This document shows, piece by piece, positions 39,702-48,035 of a stretch of DNA of 64,000 nt. A program made the translations under genes and the position numbers. A model generated the notes under the pieces. That model did not search any database. It was not told the DNA's origin and saw only the letters and a program-made list of their open reading frames with translations. Source of the stretch: Candidatus Neomarinimicrobiota bacterium (GTDB lineage Bacteria > Fidelibacterota > Fidelibacteria > Fidelibacterales > Fidelibacteraceae); assembly GCA_021157965.1 (NCBI GenBank), contig JAGGVO010000041.1:62001-126000 (forward strand). Direction: 5' to 3'. Positions within the stretch are counted from its first letter, which is position 1. Each line of letters begins with the position of its first letter.

Positions 39702-39717
39702 GGTTTCACGTGAAACA
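39702..39717. other. parS site in the mnmG-mfd junction
   Basis: GGTTTCACGTGAAACA matches the parS 16-mer TGTTTCACGTGAAACA at 15 of 16 positions, with a perfect 14-bp palindromic core (39703-39716). It occupies exactly the 16 bases between the mnmG stop and the mfd start codon. ParB is expected to bind here for origin segregation. Confidence 0.9.
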
Positions 39718-41568
39718 TCAGGTCAAATAAACAAGGAGAATCTGAATATCTGACGGAGATACTCCCCGGATCCTGCCGGCTTGTCCCAGGGTTTCGGGTC
39801 GAAAACGTTTTAGTTTTTCCCGGCCCTCATTTGAAAGGGATTTAACTTTGTCGTAATCGAAATGTTCGGGGATATTTTTCTCTTCCAGCAGCCTCATTTT
39901 TTTCACCATTTGTTCCTGTCTCCGGACATATCCTTCATAGAGGATTTCAATGAAGGCCTGATCCAGGCTGTGAAACTGATATTCAGAAAAGAGTTCCCGG
40001 TGTAAAGCCCGAAGATGTTCCTGGCGGAGAAGGTGTTTTTTGATCAGGCGGTCATATCGTTCGGTTCGGGTTGGCGAGAGAGGCCGCGACGCGTCTTTGG
40101 GATACGCATTGAATTTAAAGAAATCTTTGATGTGGTTTCGCTCCCGTACCGAGGTTTTAAACCGTTCGATCATTTCCTGAGATTGTATTCCTATATTTTG
40201 GGCAGCCTGATACAGGCGATGGTCGGCATTGTCTGCCCGGAGGATAAGGCGGTATTCGGCGAGACTGGTAAACATCCGGTATGGTTCGTCGGTTTCTTTG
40301 GTAATCAAATCATCAATAAGAACACCAATGTAGGCGTCAGCACGGGAAAAAATCAACGGTTCAAGTCCATCCAGCGAACGGCTGGCATTTACAGCCGCCA
40401 TAAACCCCTGGACCGCCGCTTCCTCGTATCCGCTTGTCCCATTGATTTGTCCGGCAAAATATAGGCCCGACACATCTTTTGTTTCCAAGGAATGCCGAAG
40501 CTGATAGGATGGGAAATAATCATATTCGATGGCATAGCCGGGTTTGATAAATTCCGCCTTTTCCAGTCCGGGGACGGTTCTCAGAGCCTTAAACTGAATA
40601 TCTATGGGGAGGGACGAGCTGAAGCCGTTAATATACCACTGTTCCGAGCCCTCCCATTCCGGTTCAATGAAGAGCTGGTGAGAGGGCTTTTCGTGAAACC
40701 GGACGATTTTATCCTCGATGGATGGACAGTAACGTGGACCGGTTCCCCGGATATCTCCGGCATAGAGAGGGGAACGATGAAGTGCGGACCGCAGAATATC
40801 GTGGGTTTTCTCTCTTGTGTGGGTCAGGTAGCAGGGGATATCTTTGGGATGAAAATGGGTTGTGGCATAAGAAAAGGGTTCCGGATCCTGGTCGCCGTAC
40901 TGAGGTGTCATGCGTGAAAAATTGATGGAGCGTCGGGTTATACGGGACGGGGTTCCCGTTTTAAGGCGTTTTACCACAAACCCTTCCGCTTTCAGTTGGT
41001 CACTGAGTCCTGTAGAGGGGAGCTCACCATAGCGCCCGGCAGAAATTTGCACCGGTCCGATATGAATCAGCCCGTTTAAAAAAGTGCCGTTAGTGAGAAT
41101 GACGGTTTTTCCGGGGACATTGCGACCGTCTTTGAGCTGAAGGCCGCGGACCGAGGAGCCAGAAAACAACAAGCGGTAGCCTTCACCCTCGATGATGTAA
41201 AGACTTTCAGTGCTTAAAAGGGTTTTCTGCATATAATCGGCATACCGGCGTTTGTCTGCCTGGGCTCTGGGGGACCACACAGCCCGCCCCTTGGAACGGT
41301 TCAGCATTTTGAACTGAATTCCGGTCTGGTCTATCGCTCGGCCCATTTCACCGCCAAGAACATCCAGTTCACGAACCAGGTGCCCCTTGGCCAGTCCGCC
41401 AATGGAGGGATTGCAACTCATGCGGGCAATGCTGTTCAGCGACAGGGTGACCAAGGCTGTCTTTTTCCGAAGCCTGGCAGCCGCAAGAGCGGCCTCCACA
41501 CCGGCATGACCGCCGCCGACCACGATTACGTCAAATTCATCTAAAGGGCGTTTCACGTGAAACATCAT
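39718..41568 (-). CDS. mnmG: tRNA uridine-5-carboxymethylaminomethyl modification enzyme MnmG
   Basis: FAD/NADH-dependent partner of MnmE that modifies U34 of tRNAs. The 616-aa chain has the FAD motif VIVVGGGHAGVEAALAAARL, SLNSIARMSCNPSIGGLAKGH, TGTFLNG-like TNGTFLNGLIHIG, FAGQINGTSGYEEAAVQGF, and the C-terminal helical domain. The start codons encode MMFHVKRP because a parS site overlaps them. It follows mnmE with adjacent stop and start codons. Confidence 0.96.
   Translation of the reverse strand: MMFHVKRPLDEFDVIVVGGGHAGVEAALAAARLRKKTALVTLSLNSIARMSCNPSIGGLAKGHLVRELDVLGGEMGRAIDQTGIQFKMLNRSKGRAVWSPRAQADKRRYADYMQKTLLSTESLYIIEGEGYRLLFSGSSVRGLQLKDGRNVPGKTVILTNGTFLNGLIHIGPVQISAGRYGELPSTGLSDQLKAEGFVVKRLKTGTPSRITRRSINFSRMTPQYGDQDPEPFSYATTHFHPKDIPCYLTHTREKTHDILRSALHRSPLYAGDIRGTGPRYCPSIEDKIVRFHEKPSHQLFIEPEWEGSEQWYINGFSSSLPIDIQFKALRTVPGLEKAEFIKPGYAIEYDYFPSYQLRHSLETKDVSGLYFAGQINGTSGYEEAAVQGFMAAVNASRSLDGLEPLIFSRADAYIGVLIDDLITKETDEPYRMFTSLAEYRLILRADNADHRLYQAAQNIGIQSQEMIERFKTSVRERNHIKDFFKFNAYPKDASRPLSPTRTERYDRLIKKHLLRQEHLRALHRELFSEYQFHSLDQAFIEILYEGYVRRQEQMVKKMRLLEEKNIPEHFDYDKVKSLSNEGREKLKRFRPETLGQAGRIRGVSPSDIQILLVYLT
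41549..41564. other. parS site at the 5' end of mnmG
   Basis: CGTTTCACGTGAAACA (core GTTTCACGTGAAAC at 41550-41563) matches the parS consensus at 15/16. It overlaps codons 2-6 of mnmG, so its conservation also fixes the peptide FHVKR. With the site at 39702 it brackets mnmG. Confidence 0.9.
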
Positions 41569-42936
41569 TTATTTTCCAATACAAAAACGGCTGAAAATGT
41601 GATTCAATATCTCTGGCGAAGTTGTTTTACCTGTAATGTCATCAAGGGCACTCATGGCATCCCGTATATCCATGGCGATAAATTCAGGGGGCAGATTGTC
41701 TTCAAGGGCCTTTTGGGCATTTAAAAGTGCTTTCCGGGCCCTTTTTAAATGATTCTGATGCCGTAAATGTGATATCATAACGGATTCTGTGTTAAGGACA
41801 TAATGCGTTTTCAGAAGATCCAGGATTCGGTCCATGAGAACCGTAATGTGGATGTCTTTTAAGGCACTGACGGCAATGACCGGCAGGTTCGGCGTTGAAT
41901 GAGATAAGGCTTCCCGGACCTTTTTTTCAGGCACCCGGTCGATTTTATTCAGGACGATGAGCCCCGGAGTGTCCATAGTTTTAAGATAGGCTGCTATATC
42001 CGGAACCTCTTCCGGGAATTCGGTGATCATAAGAATCAGGTCGGCGTCTTTCATCAATTTTTTGGTTTTTTCAAGCCCCGCAAGCTCTATGAAATCCCGG
42101 GTGTCCCGCAAACCGGCCGTATCAAAGAGCCGAAGCAGATATCCCGAATGGTTTATTCGCTCTTCTATGTAATCCCGGGTTGTCCCCGGAATATCGGATG
42201 TTATAACCCGTTCTTCTTTGAGAATGGCATTGAGTAAACTTGATTTACCGGCATTAGGCTTCCCAATAATGGGGATACGAGCCCCGTCATGTAAAATGCG
42301 GCCCGTCTGATAACTGGCAATCAGAGCCCCAATGTGTTTCAGTCCCCGCCCAATCCGGTCACGAATTTCTTCCGGGTCAATGGTTTCAATGTCCTGGTCA
42401 CTGAAATCCAGGCCGATTTCCAGTAGCGAGGCGGCATCTAAAAGAAGAAAACTAATCTCTTCCAGCTCCCGGGATAAGCGGCCCTTAAGAAGGACGCGCG
42501 CCGATTTCAGGCTCTTTTCCGTTTCTGCGTGAATCATATCGGCCACAGCTTCCGCCTGGGCGAGATCCATTTTTCCGTTAATAAATGCACGACGCGTAAA
42601 TTCGCCAGGCAGTGCAGGACGGGCACCCTGTGCATAAAGAACTTCCAGAATAAGACCCGGGATAATCCGTCCGCCATGGCACGAGATTTCAACAAGATCT
42701 TCGCCCGTATAGGAACGGGGGGATTTGAAATATGTGACAATTACATCATCTATGAAATTCTTGTCTTTCGGATTGGTAAAGGTCGTATGGGTGGCACGTA
42801 AGGGTTCCCCCGGTGTTCGGGACAAACAGGGTTTTAGGATGTTCAGGGCATCCGGTCCGGACACACGGACAACTGCAATGCCGCCGACGCCTTCCGGTGT
42901 TGAAAGTGCGGCAATTGTTCCTTCATACCCCGCCAT
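41569..42936 (-). CDS. mnmE: tRNA modification GTPase MnmE
   Basis: A 455-aa GTPase working with MnmG on wobble uridine. The N-terminal folate-binding domain has TIAALSTPEGVGGIAVVRVSG and FTRRAFINGKMDLAQAEAV. The G domain has GKPNAGKSSLLNAIL, IPGTTRDYIEE, DTAGLRDT and NKID. The C-terminus ends in FCIGK, keeping the conserved CxGK cysteine. Four bases separate it from yidC. Confidence 0.96.
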   Translation of the reverse strand: MAGYEGTIAALSTPEGVGGIAVVRVSGPDALNILKPCLSRTPGEPLRATHTTFTNPKDKNFIDDVIVTYFKSPRSYTGEDLVEISCHGGRIIPGLILEVLYAQGARPALPGEFTRRAFINGKMDLAQAEAVADMIHAETEKSLKSARVLLKGRLSRELEEISFLLLDAASLLEIGLDFSDQDIETIDPEEIRDRIGRGLKHIGALIASYQTGRILHDGARIPIIGKPNAGKSSLLNAILKEERVITSDIPGTTRDYIEERINHSGYLLRLFDTAGLRDTRDFIELAGLEKTKKLMKDADLILMITEFPEEVPDIAAYLKTMDTPGLIVLNKIDRVPEKKVREALSHSTPNLPVIAVSALKDIHITVLMDRILDLLKTHYVLNTESVMISHLRHQNHLKRARKALLNAQKALEDNLPPEFIAMDIRDAMSALDDITGKTTSPEILNHIFSRFCIGK

Positions 42937-42940
42937 ACCC

Positions 42941-44704
42941 CTATTTCTTTTTCTTTTTTGTCTTTTTCTGTCTGGCGTTCATTTTCTCCCGCTGTTCCGC
43001 CAGTTTCGCATGAACCGAGGGATTGATGAAGAGTTTCTGCTGGAGAATAGTCAGCAAATTAAAAACAGTGTAGTACAAATTCAGACCGGAGGGAAAATTG
43101 TTAAAAATCAACAGAAAGAAAATGGGCATAAACCACATCATGATTTTCTGCTGCTGGTTGGCCTGGCTCGCCCCGGTCATTTTTTGCTGGAGAATCATTG
43201 TCAGAGCCATAACGATCGGAAGAACAGCAACTCCGTCTCCATAGAGTGGTATTGAAAAAGGCAAAGTAAAGATAACATCTGGTGTGCTTAAATCTTTGAT
43301 CCACCAGATAAAAGAAGCCCCCCGAAGCTCAATGGTTGTGCGGAAGACGATGAACAAGGCGTAGAGCAACGGCATCTGGAAAAGCATGGGAAGACATCCG
43401 CCAAGAGGATTCACGCCATATTCCTTGTATAGTTTCATCGTTTCCTGGTTCAGAGCCTGAGGGTTGTTGGCGTGTTTTTCCTTCAATTCGGCCAACAAGG
43501 GCTGAAGCTCCTGCATTCGCTTCATGGATTCGTAGCTTTTATGGGTCAATGGGTAGAGGATGATTTTTATCAGGAAAGAAAAAAACAAAAGTACTATACC
43601 ATAATTCGGAATGAATTTTCGCATGAATTTAAGAAGTTTTAGGATTCCCACAGAGATGGGTTTGATGAGTTTCCATCCCCAGTTCATCACAAGCTCATGG
43701 CCGTATCCGAGAGATGTAAGATAACTTTCGTCCAGTGGTGCAATCACAATCTTGTATTGATCTTCATGCATATTCCTTGCGGGCAGGCGCATGAAAAGGC
43801 GGGCATTGAAAAAACGCTCTGTTTTGCTTCGCGTCCCACAAATTTCTGTCCGAATGCCTGGCCCGGATTCGGCAACAATAGATGCCAGAAAATATTTAGA
43901 CCGCAGGGCAACCCATCGGGCATCCCCGTCCGTTCTGATACTTTGTTCTTTTTCCTTTAATTGAAGGTTGGTTAATTCTTCACCAGCCTTGCTGTAGACG
44001 TAAGAATAATTTAAATCGTCGGCTACATTTTTCTCGGTAATGGCAAAGCCGTCATACCAGTTTATGGTATATATCATATTGGGGGCAAGGGCGCTCCAAT
44101 TCTTTAAAACGACATCAAGGTCAAAAGCATAACCATCCGGGGGAAAGGTAAAAGTGCGAACAATTTCCTGGTTTTCTTTCGTTTTTAATGTAAATGTGAG
44201 GTTCAAGGGCCGGTTAACATAAAGGGTGTCCAGGTTAGAATACCGTTCAAAGACGGCCGAGTAGAAAGGGATATCATTAAATGAAAGGGTTTCCGTGTCG
44301 GATAGGGGAAATTCCATCCCCAGATTTCCACCGGCCCCGGGCTTTAAAAGATGAACCCGGTTTCCACGGAAGTTCTGGTATTCTTTAAAGCAGAACTGGG
44401 TGATGGTTCCGCCTCCCCGGTTTGAAAGGGTTAAAAAATAAGTTTCTGTAGAAATTACCAGCTCTTTTTCCTCGGCGCTTGTTTCTGCCGCTATCTTGTT
44501 TTCCGGATTGTCACCGGACTCCGACAGGATTTGGGTTTCTGTAAATTCAGTCTCTTCGCCCTCTGCCGGATTCTGAGCGATTTCCGTCCGGGATATCTCG
44601 GGAACAGGTTCCCGTTCTCCGACAAATTGCTTTTGATAAAAAGGCATAAAAATCATAATTAAAGCGATGAGAATAAAAGCGACCACCGTATTTTTGTCAA
44701 GCAC
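42941..44704 (-). CDS. yidC: Membrane protein insertase YidC
   Basis: YidC inserts proteins into the inner membrane. The 587-aa Gram-negative form has TM1 ([16 protein letters not shown]), a large periplasmic beta-sandwich domain (about residues 85-335), then the conserved core [27 protein letters not shown] with [23 protein letters not shown] and [14 protein letters not shown]. The tail is Lys-rich. I choose GTG at 44704, with AAGGAG before it and an 8-nt overlap with yidD; an upstream ATG lies inside yidD. Confidence 0.93.
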   Translation of the reverse strand: MLDKNTVVAFILIALIMIFMPFYQKQFVGEREPVPEISRTEIAQNPAEGEETEFTETQILSESGDNPENKIAAETSAEEKELVISTETYFLTLSNRGGGTITQFCFKEYQNFRGNRVHLLKPGAGGNLGMEFPLSDTETLSFNDIPFYSAVFERYSNLDTLYVNRPLNLTFTLKTKENQEIVRTFTFPPDGYAFDLDVVLKNWSALAPNMIYTINWYDGFAITEKNVADDLNYSYVYSKAGEELTNLQLKEKEQSIRTDGDARWVALRSKYFLASIVAESGPGIRTEICGTRSKTERFFNARLFMRLPARNMHEDQYKIVIAPLDESYLTSLGYGHELVMNWGWKLIKPISVGILKLLKFMRKFIPNYGIVLLFFSFLIKIILYPLTHKSYESMKRMQELQPLLAELKEKHANNPQALNQETMKLYKEYGVNPLGGCLPMLFQMPLLYALFIVFRTTIELRGASFIWWIKDLSTPDVIFTLPFSIPLYGDGVAVLPIVMALTMILQQKMTGASQANQQQKIMMWFMPIFFLLIFNNFPSGLNLYYTVFNLLTILQQKLFINPSVHAKLAEQREKMNARQKKTKKKKK

Positions 44705-44927
44705 TGTTTTTCTCCTTTTCCGGTACCGGATCATATCCTCCGGGATGAAAGGGATGACATTTAAAAATTCTGAATAAAGCCATTTTGCCGCCCCTGAAAA
44801 CCCCGTACCGCTCTATTGCCGTATAAGTATAGCATGAACAGGTGGGAGAAAAGCGGCAGGAAGGTGCAAAATATGGGGAAACAAAATTCTGATAAAAGCG
44901 AATGCCTTTCAGTATCAGATATTTCAT
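44697..44927 (-). CDS. yidD: Membrane protein insertion efficiency factor YidD
   Basis: A 76-aa protein with the family signature [35 protein letters not shown] and [15 protein letters not shown]. It assists YidC-dependent insertion. It overlaps rnpA by 4 nt (ATGA) and yidC by 8 nt. Confidence 0.95.
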   Translation of the reverse strand: MKYLILKGIRFYQNFVSPYFAPSCRFSPTCSCYTYTAIERYGVFRGGKMALFRIFKCHPFHPGGYDPVPEKEKNSA

Positions 44928-45259
44928 TTGATCTGGACCACCATTTGTTTTAGATATTTTTCAACCTGGTGCGTTGTTCCCTTTTCCGGAACTATCTTTG
45001 CAATGAAACCGTAATCATAACCGGCGGGTATGATATCCTGATTCAGACGGACGGCTTCTTTCAGTACACGTCGCGCCCTGTTCCGCCGGACAGCTCCCCG
45101 GATTGTTTTTAGGGTGCCGAAAAGATAGTGCTTTTCTCCGGCATTGGGAGAATATACCACATGAAAGAAGGGACAGCTTTTCCAGCGTCCCCTTTCAAAA
45201 AGCACTTGAATGGTAGTCCTGTCCCTTAAAACGGCTTTTTTTTTCAGGAAAGGGCTCAC
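44924..45259 (-). CDS. rnpA: Ribonuclease P protein component
   Basis: A 111-aa basic protein subunit of RNase P, which matures tRNA 5' ends. It has the RNR motif [16 protein letters not shown] and the typical [16 protein letters not shown] start. The GTG start overlaps the TGA of rpmH (GTGA), so both are translationally coupled. Confidence 0.94.
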   Translation of the reverse strand: MSPFLKKKAVLRDRTTIQVLFERGRWKSCPFFHVVYSPNAGEKHYLFGTLKTIRGAVRRNRARRVLKEAVRLNQDIIPAGYDYGFIAKIVPEKGTTHQVEKYLKQMVVQIK

Positions 45260-45396
45260 GAAGAGACCGACAGACGCTTCCGTCCCTTGGCGCGGCGCCG
45301 CGAGAGTACGGCCCGCCCTCCCCGTGTTTCCATGCGTGAGCGAAAACCGTGTTTATTTTTGCGCCGTCTGTTGCTGGGTTGAAATGTTCTTTTCAA
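45256..45396 (-). CDS. rpmH: 50S ribosomal protein L34
   Basis: A 46-aa L34: [17 protein letters not shown], then [20 protein letters not shown] and KRLS. The start is TTG at 45396, with AGGAG seven nt upstream. An upstream ATG at 45412 is in another frame. It begins the minus-strand rpmH-rnpA-yidD-yidC-mnmE-mnmG-mfd series that leaves the origin leftward. Confidence 0.96.
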   Translation of the reverse strand: MKRTFQPSNRRRKNKHGFRSRMETRGGRAVLSRRRAKGRKRLSVSS

Positions 45397-45771
45397 GGGA
45401 AATCTCCTTCATTTTCCGTTTTTTTGATTTACAACTTATTAATTTCCAAAAATTGTCCGTCATTATCAAATATTTACGAATAAAAATAACAGCCATGTTT
45501 TATAATGAATTTATGATTTTCTCAAAAAGCCTCTTGACATTGCCGTCTCAATTTGCAAACTTCACTTGGCGCAGATTGGAATTAATGTGGACAACATGTG
45601 GATATCTAAAATGCGCCAGAGTCCCTTTCTTTGGGTGTGTGAGGAGGATAAAAACGGAACAGGCTGATTATAAGGATGTTAAGGGAATTTTGCCCCCCTT
45701 CTTCTCTCAAATAATGGGTGTGGATAACTTAGAAGCTGCATATATATTATACCTTCGCAATTGTGGATAAG
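45397..45771. other. Putative chromosomal origin of replication (oriC)
   Basis: The divergent rpmH-dnaA gap holds four DnaA boxes in the same orientation: TGTGGACAA (45586-45594), TGTGGATAT (45597-45605), TGTGGATAA (45719-45727) and TGTGGATAA (45762-45770). The last covers the potential GTG start of dnaA. AT-rich stretches at 45421-45530 and 45741-45752 (TATATATTATA) could be unwinding elements. Gene direction switches from all minus to mostly plus here, consistent with bidirectional replication from this point. Confidence 0.85.
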
Positions 45772-47178
45772 ATGGATTCTGAAATGCTTAAAAAGTGGGA
45801 TGCCCTCTTGGAAGATCTGCAAAAGTTTATTCCTTCACACAGCTTTACATCCTGGTTTTTACCCTTAAATCCCGTGTACTTCAACGAGCGGGCTCTCCGC
45901 ATTTCAGCGCCGAGCCGTTTTCATTCCGAATATGTGGAAATGCATTATAGGGATGTTTTAAAGAAAAGTATCAAATCAGTCTTTGGCCGGGAGTTATTAG
46001 TACAGTTTATTATTGCAGAAAACACAGCGAAAAATTTTGTTTCCGAGAATCCGTCCCGGCGGGACCCGTCAACCCGGGAAAAAATAAGCGATCGGAACGA
46101 CAAGGACAGTCTCCCGCCGCGGGAGTACTATATTGAGGATAGATATAGTCAACTGAATGGAAGATATACTTTTGAAACTTTTGTGGAGGGACCGCATAAT
46201 CAGTTTGCGAAGGTTGCCAGCAGGGCTGTTGCGGAAGCACCGGGAAATACTGCCTTCAACCCCCTGTTGATTTATGGTGGTACGGGCCTGGGGAAAACCC
46301 ATCTTTTACAGGCCATCGGCCATTATGCACGGACCCGGAATCCCAACAGGCGGGTTATTTATGTGTCTAGTGAAAAGTTTATGGTGGATTTTATCACAGC
46401 CATTCGGAATAACCGTCTGAACGAATTTGGCAATATCTACCGAAAAGCAGACCTTTTGCTGGTGGATGACATACAGTTCCTGGAATCCCGTGAAGGGACA
46501 CAGGAACAATTTTTTCACACGTTCAACGACTTGTATCAGAGAGGAAGGCAAATTGTCATTACATCGGACAGGACCCCGAAGGAGTTGAAAGGCGTGGAAG
46601 AACGGTTGATTTCCAGATTTTTGTCCGGTTTAACTGTGGATATTCAACCTCCGGATTTTGAATCCCGTATTGCTATCCTCCAGAAAAAGGCGGATATAGA
46701 TCAGGTGGCGATTCCCCCGGAAGTGATAGAATTTGTGGCTCAGAATATCACAACCAATGTCCGTGAACTGGAAGGGGCCATGACCCGGATTTTTGCCTAT
46801 AGTTCTCTTGCTCATACGGATGTGACCATCAACCTGGCAAAGAAAGTGATCAAAGATATTCTGGGCGTCAGGAAAACACGCCATATTTCTATTGATATTA
46901 TTCAACGCGCTGTATCAGATTATTACAAAGTGACTGAAAATGAGCTTATGGGCAAGGGCCGGAAACGGGAAGTCGCCCTGGCGCGGCAGGTTATCATGTT
47001 CCTGAGTCGCGAGATAAGCGGAATGTCATTAAAAACCATTGGTCTGCGCCTGGGCCGCAGGGATCATACAACGGTCATGCATGCCTGCAATGTGATTGGA
47101 AAGAAAATTCGCGAGAACAAAGATTTTTCCCGGGAAATTGATGCTATCCGCCATCAAATCGATCTGACGGCCGGATAA
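45772..47178 (+). CDS. dnaA: Chromosomal replication initiator protein DnaA
   Basis: DnaA binds oriC and opens it. From the ATG at 45772 the protein has 468 aa. Domain I is KKWDALLEDLQKFIPSHSFTSWFLPL. AAA+ motifs are GGTGLGKTHLLQAIGHYA, LLVDDIQFLESREGTQEQFF, and the sensor/box regions SDRTPKEL and ERLISRFLSGL. The domain IV signature is LRLGRRDHTTVMHACNVI. A GTG at 45763 would add three residues (MDK) and lies within a perfect DnaA box. Neither start has a clear SD, so initiation may be autoregulated by DnaA. Confidence 0.95.
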   Translation: MDSEMLKKWDALLEDLQKFIPSHSFTSWFLPLNPVYFNERALRISAPSRFHSEYVEMHYRDVLKKSIKSVFGRELLVQFIIAENTAKNFVSENPSRRDPSTREKISDRNDKDSLPPREYYIEDRYSQLNGRYTFETFVEGPHNQFAKVASRAVAEAPGNTAFNPLLIYGGTGLGKTHLLQAIGHYARTRNPNRRVIYVSSEKFMVDFITAIRNNRLNEFGNIYRKADLLLVDDIQFLESREGTQEQFFHTFNDLYQRGRQIVITSDRTPKELKGVEERLISRFLSGLTVDIQPPDFESRIAILQKKADIDQVAIPPEVIEFVAQNITTNVRELEGAMTRIFAYSSLAHTDVTINLAKKVIKDILGVRKTRHISIDIIQRAVSDYYKVTENELMGKGRKREVALARQVIMFLSREISGMSLKTIGLRLGRRDHTTVMHACNVIGKKIRENKDFSREIDAIRHQIDLTAG

Positions 47179-47266
47179 ACTCCGGATTCATTATGGAATA
47201 ATGTGTAATGTTTGGTTTTTTTAGTTTTCTCAGGGTATTTTTTCATGATAAAAAGAAAGAGATAAT

Positions 47267-47549
47267 ATGGAAACTTTAAAAACAGGCATAAAACCCCGGA
47301 TCCCGGTTCAACACATGCCTCCTTTGCCAAAAAGTATTATATCCCCTTTTCCCTCCTTTCCGATCCGGAAAAAGAGGTCCTGAAAAATATGGAGCCTTGG
47401 AACCCCAAAAAATGTACGGCCGTGAATATGAGAGGGTGACCCGAAAAACCTTTCTCTTCAATAAAAAGGGCAATTTGGTTAAAATCTATTCCAAAGTCCG
47501 TGTTAAAAGCCATTCTAAGGCGGTTTTGAAGTACATTAAAATACTATAG
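47267..47549 (+). pseudogene. Degraded PrxQ/Bcp-type peroxiredoxin
   Basis: An ATG start (METLKTGIKP, like the Bcp N-terminus) is followed by loss of the ~60-residue region that would carry the peroxidatic Cys. In another frame come HASFAKKYYIPFSLLSDPEKEVLK, in pieces matching the Bcp segment before KYGV. After a one-base loss in an A run near 47380, KYGALEPQKMYGREYE, then RKTFLFNKKGNLVKIY and VRVKSHSKAVLKYI to TAG, match the Bcp C-terminus. Two frame breaks plus an internal deletion make function impossible. The rest of 47179-47648 has no other gene. Confidence 0.8.
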
Positions 47550-47584
47550 CGCCTATATACATTTATTATAATTATACTATAATA

Positions 47585-47613
47585 TTGACATTTGTCTGCT
47601 TCTTGTGTATACT
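47585..47613 (+). promoter_or_regulatory. Consensus sigma-70-type promoter for the second ssb
   Basis: TTGACA (47585-47590), 17-nt spacer, TATACT (47608-47613): a perfect -35 and a 5/6 -10 at ideal spacing. It lies 35 nt before the ssb start codon and 36 nt after the decayed peroxiredoxin. Confidence 0.8.
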
Positions 47614-47648
47614 TCTTTCAGAAAAACAAAAGAAGCAAGGAGGCATCT

Positions 47649-48035
47649 ATGAACCGTAATTCTGCGAACAAGGTGATACTTGTTGGTTATTTGGGAAATC
47701 AGCCTGAAATGCGATATACTCCCAATGACATTATGACCACTACATTCAATTTGGCGACCAATTTTGTGTGGCGGGACGAAGAGGGAGAATTTCAGGAACG
47801 GACGGATTGGCATCGGATTGTGGCCTGGCGGAGTCTGGCTGAATACGCCAAAAGCCTGAAAAAAGGACAGTTGCTCTATGTAGAAGGACATCTGCAGTCA
47901 CGGGAGTGGACGGATAAAGACAATAGTAAACACTTTGTTACAGAAGTCATTGCAGAAACCCTTACGATGCTTGGTGCCCGGAAAAGGGGAGAAAACAACA
48001 ATGGAAATGAGTCGGGCAAAGTGAATCAGAATTGA
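47649..48035 (+). CDS. Second single-stranded DNA-binding protein, no acidic tail
   Basis: A 128-aa SSB paralogue: NKVILVGYLGNQPEMRYTPND, RTDWHRIVAWRSLAEYA, LLYVEGHLQSREWTDKDN. It ends GNESGKVNQN, without the DDLPF-type tip of the SSB at 23913. Start at 47649 (MNRNSANK) with AAGGAGG upstream and a strong promoter. Its stop overlaps the convergent radical SAM gene by about 10 nt. It may serve in competence, recombination or stress, or form mixed tetramers. Confidence 0.9.
   Translation: MNRNSANKVILVGYLGNQPEMRYTPNDIMTTTFNLATNFVWRDEEGEFQERTDWHRIVAWRSLAEYAKSLKKGQLLYVEGHLQSREWTDKDNSKHFVTEVIAETLTMLGARKRGENNNGNESGKVNQN

Noticed and set aside
45533-45538. TTGACA in the oriC region as a dnaA promoter -35
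   Set aside because: No acceptable -10 hexamer follows at 15-19 nt, and it is over 200 nt from the gene.
47276-47473. Minus-strand 65-codon frame downstream of dnaA
   Set aside because: It is the reverse of the decayed PrxQ sequence, which is recognisable on the plus strand.
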